A stretch of 64,000 bases of DNA from Thalassobellus sediminis (GTDB lineage Bacteria > Bacteroidota > Bacteroidia > Flavobacteriales > Flavobacteriaceae), in assembly GCF_044386045.1 (NCBI RefSeq), contig NZ_JBISCD010000038.1, forward strand, positions 62,001 to 126,000. The letters are read 5' to 3'. Made by a program: the position numbers and the translations under genes. Every line of letters begins with the position of its first letter. Positions within the stretch are counted from its first letter, which is position 1. Shown here in pieces: positions 35,552-43,348 of this stretch. The notes below the pieces were generated by a model. That model made no database searches, had not been told where the DNA came from, and was given only the letters and a program-made list of their open reading frames with translations.

Positions 35552-37573
35552 ATGAGAAAATTACTTTTATTACTAATATTTATTTTACCGCTAACAATAT
35601 TTAGTCAAGATAACTATTTAGCGAATCTACCTGTTAGTGGTGGAATTTCAGAAATAGGTGTTTCACCTTCCGAAAAAATATGGCTCGCTACAAAAGCTGG
35701 GAATACCTACTATACAGATAAAATTGGCGAATTATGGAGTTTTGGTCCTTTAGGAACAAAAGACCCTTTATCAATGGACTTCGGAGGAACTTTTGAGCGT
35801 GTTAACTTCTTTTCAGAAAAAATAATGATGATTTCTGGCTACATACACGGAGAAAATTCTAATACAGATTTTGTCTATAGGTCAGAAGATGGTGGATTAA
35901 ATTGGAATAAAGTAAAATTTGGTAAAAGTAGTTGGATTGATGCTGCTTACATTAACGATAAGGGAAAAGCTTGGATGAGTGGAAATTCTCAACTTATTTA
36001 CTATACCCAAGATTATGGTGAAACTTGGAAAAGCTTTGATAAGGCAGGAAATGAAAATGCATTAAGATTTGCAACAATTCACTTTGCTAAAGATGAAAAA
36101 ACAGGCTTGTTTGGCTCTTTTTGGAATGTACTTTACAAAACGACTGACAACTGTTTAACTTGGGAAAGGTTACCAACGCCTTTAGACCTAAAAAAATATA
36201 AGAGGCTTTCTAAAGAACATAGACCTGACATAAAAAAGATAAGGATTTTTGGGGACTATTACATTATCAATCAACAAGGAAACATTTTCTATACAAAAAG
36301 TGATAAGATAGACTGGATAGAATTACCAAATATAGCTGACTTTGAAACTACATCAGATGAGTCTATTTATTTAATTGACAAAGATTTAAAAATCGACTTA
36401 AGGGATTCAAGTTTCGTTTCTATTTGGCAATCCAATAAACAATTGAGAAGTCTACCAATAGCTATTAATACTAAAAACAATAGTCTTTTCGCTTTTACTT
36501 ACGGTGAAATTTATAAAATCAACAGAAACGATTTTATTGTTTCAAAACTTATGACAAATGAAGTGCCAATTAGTGAGCCTTATTTAAAGGTAAATTACAA
36601 AGGTGAAGAAATTGGCTTCGATGGAAATACTGTTTTAAGATTTAATAAAAAAAGAACAGAATGGTATCGATTTATGGAATTACCTATCAATGTTTCGAAT
36701 GCAGTTATTTTCAAAAACCAAATTGTAGTTGCTGACAATTATTTAGACCAAAGGTTGGTTGTAGACATTGATGAACAAAAAACCACTAAATATGAACTTC
36801 CAAAATCGCTTTTCAATTTATCAGCGAATAAAATAGAAAAGTTTTCGATTGAAATTGGTAGTCAAGGTTGTTTTCATAATGATAAGCAATACAAAGAGTA
36901 TCAACTAAAAAATAACACTTTTAAATTAATCAAAAAAGGAAAACAATTTTTGTCCAAAATGGACAAAGAAATAAGTCCTGAAATATTAAATGATATAGTT
37001 AATGAAATTGATAATTCTCGTTTCAAGGAACTAACAGTAAATGATTTAAAAGTTTCAAAAAAAGACTTGGATAACTTTAAAGACTTCATAGATAATGAGG
37101 CACAGAAAATAAAGAAAAAAGGTTACGACCATTTAGACTACAATAATTACTACACGTTCCCAGGTGAAAACACAGATTTCAGTTTTTATAAAAATGTGGC
37201 TGACCGATTTGAGTCAATTCCAAATTCTGTAGTTAACGAAGTATTTAATAAAGGATATGGAAATTGGAGTACGACAACTGTTTGGAGAAAAATAACCATT
37301 GATTTTAATAATGGTGATGTTTTAACTATAGAAAATTCAGACGACAAACCAAACTATTTATATACACCTTGGATAATTAATTTTAACGGATTAATTATAA
37401 AAAGTAACTCTCTCGCATTAGGACAAAAGATTAATGAACTAACTGAAGGCGATTTGTATTCTGATTTTTCAAAAGAAAAAAAATATGCTATTTACAAGGT
37501 TGCTGATTTTCTCTACAAACAAAAACTGAACGAAAAACAACTGTGGCCAACAACGTGTATAATTAATGACTAG
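35552..37573 (+). CDS. secreted beta-propeller-like (BNR/YCF48-type) protein
   Basis: The 673-residue protein has a signal peptide (MRKLLLLLIFILPLTIFSQ). The N-terminal half (about 20-330) has repeated S/T-x-D-x-G-x-x-W units (YRSEDGGLNWNKV, YYTQDYGETWKSF, YKTTDNCLTWERL) of BNR/YCF48 propellers. The C-terminal half is Lys/Asp-rich without recognised domain. I use the ATG at 35552; the longer frame would start at GTG 35534. The last ~8 codons lie inside the long cruciform repeat. It sits alone between inverted repeats and may be a transferred cassette gene. Confidence 0.75.
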   Translation: MRKLLLLLIFILPLTIFSQDNYLANLPVSGGISEIGVSPSEKIWLATKAGNTYYTDKIGELWSFGPLGTKDPLSMDFGGTFERVNFFSEKIMMISGYIHGENSNTDFVYRSEDGGLNWNKVKFGKSSWIDAAYINDKGKAWMSGNSQLIYYTQDYGETWKSFDKAGNENALRFATIHFAKDEKTGLFGSFWNVLYKTTDNCLTWERLPTPLDLKKYKRLSKEHRPDIKKIRIFGDYYIINQQGNIFYTKSDKIDWIELPNIADFETTSDESIYLIDKDLKIDLRDSSFVSIWQSNKQLRSLPIAINTKNNSLFAFTYGEIYKINRNDFIVSKLMTNEVPISEPYLKVNYKGEEIGFDGNTVLRFNKKRTEWYRFMELPINVSNAVIFKNQIVVADNYLDQRLVVDIDEQKTTKYELPKSLFNLSANKIEKFSIEIGSQGCFHNDKQYKEYQLKNNTFKLIKKGKQFLSKMDKEISPEILNDIVNEIDNSRFKELTVNDLKVSKKDLDNFKDFIDNEAQKIKKKGYDHLDYNNYYTFPGENTDFSFYKNVADRFESIPNSVVNEVFNKGYGNWSTTTVWRKITIDFNNGDVLTIENSDDKPNYLYTPWIINFNGLIIKSNSLALGQKINELTEGDLYSDFSKEKKYAIYKVADFLYKQKLNEKQLWPTTCIIND

Positions 37574-37678
37574 TTCAAGCCTACTTACGAAAATCCTCGC
37601 GGATTTTCTATCTGGTTTTTATTTGCTAAATTAGGTGCTTAAACACGCCACTAATCATACACAAAACCGTTAAACGAA
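37545..37678. repeat. long imperfect inverted repeat (attC-like, cruciform-forming)
   Basis: A perfect 8-bp hairpin GAAAATCC-TCGC-GGATTTTC (37589-37608) is flanked by arms that pair with interruptions: GTGTATAATTAATGAC... (from 37555) with ...CACGCCACTAATCATACAC (to about 37662). The right end carries GTTAAAC (37669-37675), which fits the integron core-site pattern GTTRRRY. The left part overlaps the end of the preceding gene. I recall similar sequences as recurring repeats in flavobacterial genomes, but cannot verify this here. Confidence 0.5.
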
Positions 37679-37695
37679 CCTCTACAAAAAATCAC

Positions 37696-37726
37696 TTTGC
37701 TAACTTCAGAAACAGAAGTTAGCAAA
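37696..37726. repeat. perfect 12-bp hairpin
   Basis: TTTGCTAACTTC (37696-37707) and GAAGTTAGCAAA (37715-37726) surround loop AGAAACA. It has no T tract, so it is not a typical terminator. Confidence 0.75.
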
Positions 37727-37731
37727 CAAGC

Positions 37732-37951
37732 GCGTTAGGGATTATTCATTGGCTAATACATTAAATTAATGAAATCATGAATGCGTTGCATTTGAAACGG
37801 CATCCTTTTGCTTTTTATAAAATTAATAGAATATTGGTGGCATCTATAAATTTAATTAGTAGATTTCTGCCTTCGCAGGAATGACAAAAGCAAAAGATAC
37901 AGTGGAAAGCCCGACCTGTTCCTGAAATTAATTCAGGATAAAAGATAACGC
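37732..37951. repeat. nested palindromic repeat element with an inserted REP unit
   Basis: Outer GCGTTA (37732-37737) pairs with TAACGC (37946-37951). Inner CTTTTGCTTTT (37805-37815) pairs exactly with AAAAGCAAAAG (37886-37896). Flanking words GGCATCC and GGAAAGCCCGACC are ones I associate with a flavobacterial intergenic repeat. The REP unit at 37863-37884 lies inside the inner loop. A further palindrome TCCTGAA...TTCAGGA is at 37920-37937. No coding gene occupies 37574-37964. Confidence 0.5.
37863..37884. repeat. third copy of the REP-like palindrome
   Basis: ATTTCTGCCTTCGCAGGAAT followed by GA differs by one base from the copy at 28063-28084. Confidence 0.75.
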
Positions 37952-37964
37952 CCAAATAAAAAAA

Positions 37965-40151
37965 CTATCTGGTAAACAACAATTCACGGTACTTTGTAAG
38001 TGGCCAAATTTCGTCATCAACTAGAAGTTCTAACTTATCGCAATGGTAACGAATATCGGTAAATAAAGGTTTTACTTTATTGCAATACGATAAAGCTTTC
38101 TTTTCAATATCGGCTATAGCATTTGCCTTTTTACGAGCATTAATTAATTTAGTTACGTTAGCATTTATACCTTCTATATGACTAGAAATTTCCTCAATTA
38201 AACTAATTTGCTCTTTAGCGACGCTATTATATTTTTCTTCGAAAATCTCTTTTAAACCTTTTACATTTTCAATTAAAATATTTTGATATTTAACAGCTGT
38301 AGGTACAATATGGTTTCTAGCAATGTCGCCTAATACTCTACCTTCAATTTGAATATGCTTGCAGTAAGCTTCCATTTCTATTTCGTAACGGGCTTCAGAT
38401 TCTATTTTACTCATAACTTGCATTTCTTCGAATAATGCAATGGATTTTTCAGAAATTTTTGCTTTTAAAGCTTCTGGTGTCGTTTTATTATTACTTAAAC
38501 CGCGTTTCTTAGCTTCAGCTTCCCAGGCATCTCCATAGCCATTGCCTTCGAACAGAATATCTCTAGACGATTTTATATATTCTCTTAATACATTAAAAAC
38601 GGCTTCGTCTTTCTTTAAATCTTTTTTGTCAATTAATGCATCGACCTCAACTTTGAAATCTTTCAATTGTTTTGCTACAATGGTATTTAAAACCGTCATC
38701 GGGTTACCACAATTAGCTTTAGAACCCACGGCTCTAAATTCGAATTTATTACCTGTAAAAGCGAAAGGCGATGTTCTGTTTCTATCCGTATTATCTAATA
38801 AAACATCTGGTATTTTACCAACCACGTTTAATTTCAATTCGGTTTTTTCTTGAGGTGATAGTTTTCCTTTGGTAACACCTTCTAACTCTTCTAAAACTTT
38901 GGTTAATTGTTCGCCTATAAATACAGAAATAATAGCAGGAGGCGCTTCGTTAGCTCCTAATCTGTGATCGTTACTTGCTGATGCTATTGCTGCTCGAAGC
39001 AATGCTTCGTTTTCTCTAACCGCTTTTATCGTATTTATAAAAAAGGTAAGAAACTGCAAGTTACTCATAGGTGTTTTTCCTGGTGCTAATAAATTAACGC
39101 CAGTATCTGTAGATAACGACCAATTGTTATGCTTACCAGAACCATTCATACCTGCAAATGGTTTTTCGTGAAATAATACTTTAAAATTATGACGCGAAGC
39201 CACACGCCCCATAATATCCATTAATAAGGAGTTGTGATCGACAGCTAAGTTTGCTTCTTCAAATATAGGTGCTAATTCAAACTGATTGGGTGCTACTTCG
39301 TTATGACGTGTCTTTACAGGAATTCCTAAAAGCATACATTCTGTTTCTAACTCGCGCATAAAATTAAAGGCTCGTGTAGGAATGGCTCCAAAATAATGAT
39401 CGTCTAATTGTTGTCCCTTTGCAGATGAGTGCCCAAGTAACGTTCTTCCTGTTAATATAATATCTGGACGACTCGCTGCTAACATTTTATCTACTAAAAA
39501 ATATTCTTGTTCCCAGCCTAAAGAAGAATTTACCTTTTTTACATTTTTATCGAAATACTTACACACTGCTGTAGCTGCATGATCTACAGCATGAAGTGCT
39601 CTAAGTAGCGGTGTTTTATAATCTAAAGCATCACCGGTATAAGCCACAAATATGGTTGGAATACACAAAGTGGTTCCGTAAATAAATGCGGGCGATGTAG
39701 GATCCCAAGCTGTATAGCCTCTGGCTTCAAAAGTGTTTCTAATACCACCACTAGGAAAACTAGACGCATCTGGTTCTTGCTGTACTAATTGGTCGCCTCC
39801 AAAACGTTCAATAGACATACCTCCCTCGATAGTTTCAAAAAAAGCATCGTGCTTTTCGGCAGTGGTTCCTGTTAATGGTTGAAACCAATGTGTATAATGT
39901 GTTACGCCTTTAGACAACGCCCAATCTCTCATAGATGAAGATACTTGGTCTGCTATGCTTCTGTCTATTTTTTTCCCATGGCTTACCGCATTCATTACGC
40001 CTTTAAAAGCATCTTTAGTTAAATATTGACGCATGGTGTTTTCATTAAACACATTTTTACCAAATATTTCTGAACGACGCTCATTTTCTTCTACATGAAC
40101 AGGCTTGTATGCTAACGACTCTTTTATCGCATGGAATCTTAATATCGACAT
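37965..40151 (-). CDS. glnN: glutamine synthetase type III
   Basis: The 728-residue protein is a GSIII: N-terminal extension, the GSIII-specific GSGKHNNWSLSTDTG and NRTSPFAFTGNKFEFRAVGS (about 470-490) active-site strands, and a long helical C-terminal region. It makes glutamine from glutamate, ammonia and ATP as a double-ring dodecamer. GSIII is common in Bacteroidota and often induced by nitrogen limitation. It is divergent from a second synthetase of a different family. Confidence 0.95.
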   Translation of the reverse strand: MSILRFHAIKESLAYKPVHVEENERRSEIFGKNVFNENTMRQYLTKDAFKGVMNAVSHGKKIDRSIADQVSSSMRDWALSKGVTHYTHWFQPLTGTTAEKHDAFFETIEGGMSIERFGGDQLVQQEPDASSFPSGGIRNTFEARGYTAWDPTSPAFIYGTTLCIPTIFVAYTGDALDYKTPLLRALHAVDHAATAVCKYFDKNVKKVNSSLGWEQEYFLVDKMLAASRPDIILTGRTLLGHSSAKGQQLDDHYFGAIPTRAFNFMRELETECMLLGIPVKTRHNEVAPNQFELAPIFEEANLAVDHNSLLMDIMGRVASRHNFKVLFHEKPFAGMNGSGKHNNWSLSTDTGVNLLAPGKTPMSNLQFLTFFINTIKAVRENEALLRAAIASASNDHRLGANEAPPAIISVFIGEQLTKVLEELEGVTKGKLSPQEKTELKLNVVGKIPDVLLDNTDRNRTSPFAFTGNKFEFRAVGSKANCGNPMTVLNTIVAKQLKDFKVEVDALIDKKDLKKDEAVFNVLREYIKSSRDILFEGNGYGDAWEAEAKKRGLSNNKTTPEALKAKISEKSIALFEEMQVMSKIESEARYEIEMEAYCKHIQIEGRVLGDIARNHIVPTAVKYQNILIENVKGLKEIFEEKYNSVAKEQISLIEEISSHIEGINANVTKLINARKKANAIADIEKKALSYCNKVKPLFTDIRYHCDKLELLVDDEIWPLTKYRELLFTR

Positions 40152-40196
40152 CTTTATAATAAATTAAGGCTTGTTTAAATTTCTTATATCCTTTTA

Positions 40197-40204
40197 CAAA
40201 AATA
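40197..40204 (-). promoter_or_regulatory. putative glnN -7 box
   Basis: On the minus strand this reads TATTTTTG (TAnnTTTG), 45 bases from the ATG at 40151. Confidence 0.4.
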
Positions 40205-40383
40205 AGTACCTAAAACAAAATACAGCTATAAACTGGAAAATTTATTGTTAACAATATTTCAGTATTTATATAAAATAATATGCTTTTTTTAAAATAATCC
40301 TTAAAAAAATGGGGTATAAACAAAAACAACCATGCTTTATATTAAAAGCACCCCTATAAATTTAAAGTATCTATAGAATAATA

Positions 40384-40391
40384 TATATTTG
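40384..40391 (+). promoter_or_regulatory. putative -7 box for the GSII-like gene
   Basis: TATATTTG matches TAnnTTTG, 40 bases before the ATG at 40432. Confidence 0.45.
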
Positions 40392-40431
40392 TGTAATTAA
40401 CATTTAGTATCTTATTTATAAAATTTTTATT

Positions 40432-41454
40432 ATGGCAAAAATTAAATTAGAATACCTTTGGTTGGACGGTTATTTTCCAACTCAAAACTTGAGAAGTAAA
40501 ACTAAAGTAGAAGAACATGAAGACTTCAAAGGGACTTTAGAAGAATTAGGAAATTGGTCTTTTGACGGATCTTCAACTAGACAAGCTGAAGGTGGATCTT
40601 CAGATTGTTTATTAGTTCCTGTTGCTATTTACCCAGATCCTGACAGAATCAACGGTTATTTAGTAATGACTGAAGTTATGAATGCTGATGGAACTCCTCA
40701 CCCTTCTAACGGTAGAGCTACTATTGATGATGATGATAATGATTTCTGGTTTGGTTTCGAGCAAGAGTATTTTATAATGGATACTAAAACGCAATTACCA
40801 TTAGGTTTCCCTGTTGGTGGATATCCTGCTCCTCAAGGAATGTACTACTGTTCAGTTGGTGGAAAAAACACTCACGGTAGAGATTTAGTTGAAGAGCATG
40901 CAGATTTATGTATTGATGCAGGTTTAAATTTCGAAGGTATTAACCAAGAGGTTGCTTGTGGACAATGGGAATTCCAATTATTTGCAAAAAGCGCAAAATT
41001 AGCTGGTGATGAAATGTGGATTGCTAGATATTTATTAGATAGATTAACTGAAAAGTATGGTTACTACATTGATTACCACCCAAAACCATTAGGTAAAGAT
41101 ATGGATTGGAATGGTTCTGGTATGCACGCCAACTTCTCTAATACAACATTAAGAACTTGTGGTTCTAAAGAAACTTACGCTGCAATATGTGAAGCTTTCC
41201 GTCCAGTTGTAGACGAGCACATTGCTGTTTACGGTGAGTTTAACGACCAACGTTTAACAGGTTTACACGAAACTGCTGCTATTACAGATTTCTCTTGGGG
41301 AGTTTCAGATAGAGGGGCTTCAATACGTATTCCTATTATTGCTGTAGAAAAAGGCTACAAAGGATGGTTAGAAGATAGACGTCCAGCTTCAAACGGTGAT
41401 CCATATAAGATTGCTGCTGTAATTGTTAAAACTGTTAAATCTGCTAAAATATAA
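40432..41454 (+). CDS. glutamine synthetase, type II-like (eukaryote-type)
   Basis: The 340-residue protein has the GSII layout: beta-grasp N-terminus with LGNWSFDGSSTRQAEGGSSD (about 41-60), FGFEQEYFIMD (about 103-113), NQEVACGQWEFQLF and DMDWNGSGMHANFS, and the C-terminal RGASIRIP. Length 340 is typical of GSII (decamer), shorter than GSI. Same reaction as GlnN. Pronounced use of optimal-looking codons suggests strong expression. Followed by a terminator. Confidence 0.93.
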   Translation: MAKIKLEYLWLDGYFPTQNLRSKTKVEEHEDFKGTLEELGNWSFDGSSTRQAEGGSSDCLLVPVAIYPDPDRINGYLVMTEVMNADGTPHPSNGRATIDDDDNDFWFGFEQEYFIMDTKTQLPLGFPVGGYPAPQGMYYCSVGGKNTHGRDLVEEHADLCIDAGLNFEGINQEVACGQWEFQLFAKSAKLAGDEMWIARYLLDRLTEKYGYYIDYHPKPLGKDMDWNGSGMHANFSNTTLRTCGSKETYAAICEAFRPVVDEHIAVYGEFNDQRLTGLHETAAITDFSWGVSDRGASIRIPIIAVEKGYKGWLEDRRPASNGDPYKIAAVIVKTVKSAKI

Positions 41455-41484
41455 TTATTTTAGATTAACAGATTTGTTCATAAT

Positions 41485-41518
41485 AAAAAAGGGTTTACAT
41501 TTTGTAGACCCTTTTTTA
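41485..41518 (+). terminator. terminator of the GSII-like gene
   Basis: AAAAAAGGGTTTACA pairs with TGTAGACCCTTTTTT (one T-G pair) around a short T loop, then ATTT. Confidence 0.8.
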
Positions 41519-41792
41519 TTTGCATTATATTAACCTTTTTAATTTTTTTGGCGGGTTTTTAAGAAAAATAAAAACCGCGATCCGTTACTAGTTTTGTAAA
41601 AACTTAAATGGAAGTTTCACAAAAGCTAACCACTACTATCGCTTCCGCAAGTATCAGCAAACGCATAGACTATACAAAGTAAATACTTGTCATTTTTGCT
41701 CTAGAAGGAAACACATACTCAAAATCACGTATAACTTATCTCAATCTTACGTCATATCACAATGTGCTAAACTATAATTTAAATAAATTCAA
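41519..41792. other. gene-free stretch with one imperfect hairpin
   Basis: GCGGGTTTTTA (41551-41561) and TAAAAACCGC (41569-41578) form a hairpin with one bulge but no T tract. I see no gene, promoter box or family repeat in the rest. Confidence 0.5.
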
Positions 41793-41820
41793 TAAAAAAA
41801 GGTTCACTTCACGCAAACCC
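41793..41820 (-). terminator. terminator of the Na+/Ca2+ antiporter gene
   Basis: On the minus strand GGTTTGC-GTGAA-GTGAACC (two G-U pairs, 41819-41801) is followed by seven T. Confidence 0.6.
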
Positions 41821-41847
41821 TTTATATAAAGGTTATAATGTTTTATA

Positions 41848-42798
41848 CTAAAACTTTCCTTTCGTAAACACTAAAAACATAAAAAGTCCATAACCAACAA
41901 CTAAAAAGAAACCTTTAACTCTACTTATTTGCATTTGTTTTGGAATAAAAATAAGAGGAATTAAAACTGCCGAAAACCCAAGCATCCAGAAAATATCGCT
42001 TGATAATATTTGAGGTTCTGAAACAGTAATTGGTTTCACTATAGCCGTTAAACCTAAAACCGATCCGATATTAAAAATATTAGAGCCTATTAAATTCCCT
42101 AACGAAATAGCTTTTTCTTGTTTAGCCACCGCAATAACCGATGCCGCTAATTCTGGCACACTCGTACCTATAGCAATTAAAGACACACCTATTACCGCTT
42201 CGCTTACACCTATAGAAACCGCTATATCTTTAGCGCCTTTCACCAACCATTCACTCCCAAAATACAGTGCAGCCGCACCTATTAATAACCACAAACCTAT
42301 TTTAAAATTAGAAACCACAGCTAAGGTATCATCAACCTCTTCAATTACCGTATCTTTTCTGGCTGTTCTTATAAGATATATTAAAAAGATTATTAGTCCA
42401 GCAAATAAAATACCACCTTCTATTGCTTTTAGTACACTATCATTTTTAAGAAAATAGTAAAGTGCTATAGAAAACACCATCATTACAGGCCAATTAACCT
42501 TGTAAAATGATTTATCTACCGCAATGGCTCCTACTATAGCCGTAACTCCTAAAACCAATCCTATATTCGCAATATTTGATCCTACTACATTATTAATTGC
42601 AATGGCTGGAGAACCTGACAGAGCTGCTTGCAAGCTAACCAATAGTTCTGGAGCCGAGGTTGCAAAAGATACCACCGTCATTCCAATAACCATTTTAGAG
42701 ATATTAAACTTAAAAGATAAGGCAACAGACGAGCGTACTAAATACTCGCCTCCTATTACCAAAAGAATAAAACCAAGAATAACCCAAAGCAAACTCAT
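41848..42798 (-). CDS. calcium/sodium antiporter (CaCA family, YrbG-like)
   Basis: The 316-residue protein has 10 membrane helices in two inverted repeats. Each repeat holds the alpha motif (SFATSAPELLVS near 40-50; IAIGTSVPELAAS near 205-217) and a GSN motif (NNVVGSNIANIG; GNLIGSNIFNIG). These Glu and Asn/Ser residues bind Na+ and Ca2+ in the family. I start at MSLLWVILGF; an in-frame ATG at 42846 adds 16 residues that do not belong to the fold. Confidence 0.9.
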   Translation of the reverse strand: MSLLWVILGFILLVIGGEYLVRSSVALSFKFNISKMVIGMTVVSFATSAPELLVSLQAALSGSPAIAINNVVGSNIANIGLVLGVTAIVGAIAVDKSFYKVNWPVMMVFSIALYYFLKNDSVLKAIEGGILFAGLIIFLIYLIRTARKDTVIEEVDDTLAVVSNFKIGLWLLIGAAALYFGSEWLVKGAKDIAVSIGVSEAVIGVSLIAIGTSVPELAASVIAVAKQEKAISLGNLIGSNIFNIGSVLGLTAIVKPITVSEPQILSSDIFWMLGFSAVLIPLIFIPKQMQISRVKGFFLVVGYGLFMFLVFTKGKF

Positions 42799-42879
42799 AA
42801 AATATATTTTTTGCGAAGATAAATGAAAGTAAAAAGTGAAAAGCAAAAAGCGAAAAGTTTTTTATTAAAACTTAAAATA

Positions 42880-42933
42880 TAGTTAAACAACTATTTAAGT
42901 AGTTGTATAACTATAAAAATAGTTGTATATTTG
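42880..42933 (+). promoter_or_regulatory. blaI-type promoter with operator half-sites at 20-bp period
   Basis: TAGTT occurs at 42880, 42900 and 42920, and AACTA at 42889 and 42909, making interleaved dyads ACAACTA-N6-TAGTTGT (42887-42906) and TATAACTA-N6-TAGTTGTA (42906-42927, one mismatch). The -7 box TATATTTG (42926-42933) with TTG at 42903-42905, 20 bases upstream, is covered by them. This is what an autorepressed BlaI/MecI promoter should look like. Confidence 0.7.
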
Positions 42934-42986
42934 TTTACAAGAAATAAATATTTCTTCCTTCGAGGAAATGAAAACAATAATTCACA

Positions 42987-43346
42987 ATGGAAAAACTAAC
43001 AAACAAAGAAGAAGAGATCATGCACATATTATGGAAGTTAGAAAAGGCTTTTGTAAAAGATGTATTAGCAGAAATAAAAGAGGACAAACCACATTACAAC
43101 ACGCTCTCTACCATTATTAGAAATTTAGAAGAGAAAGGTTATGTTAGTTATAATGCCTATGGTAAAACACACCACTACTTCCCTATTGTTAGTAAGGAAG
43201 AGTATAGAAAAGGGTATATGAATGTTGCCATTAACAACTACTTTAACAGTTCCTATAAAAACATGGTATCGTTTTTTGCTAAAGAAGAAAAAATAAGCGT
43301 TGAAGAACTTAAAGAAATTATTGCTTTAATTGAAAAAAACAAATAG
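42987..43346 (+). CDS. BlaI/MecI/CopY-family transcriptional repressor
   Basis: The 119-residue protein has a winged-helix domain (LTNKEEEIMHILWKLEKAFV, then TLSTIIRNLEEKGYVSY) and a C-terminal dimerisation helix (FAKEEKISVEELKEIIALIE). The family represses target genes until cleaved by a membrane metallopeptidase of the BlaR1/M56 type, which is exactly the next gene, 2 bases downstream. The dyads at 42880-42933 are the likely operator. Confidence 0.92.
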   Translation: MEKLTNKEEEIMHILWKLEKAFVKDVLAEIKEDKPHYNTLSTIIRNLEEKGYVSYNAYGKTHHYFPIVSKEEYRKGYMNVAINNYFNSSYKNMVSFFAKEEKISVEELKEIIALIEKNK

Positions 43347-43348
43347 TT

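Noticed and set aside
41519..41792. Possible tRNA or structured RNA in the gap
   Set aside because: No cloverleaf or conserved RNA motif seen, only one imperfect hairpin.
42923..43120. Overlapping plus-strand ORF starting before the BlaI-type repressor
   Set aside because: It is out of frame with a full-length, well-formed repressor and would begin inside the operator.
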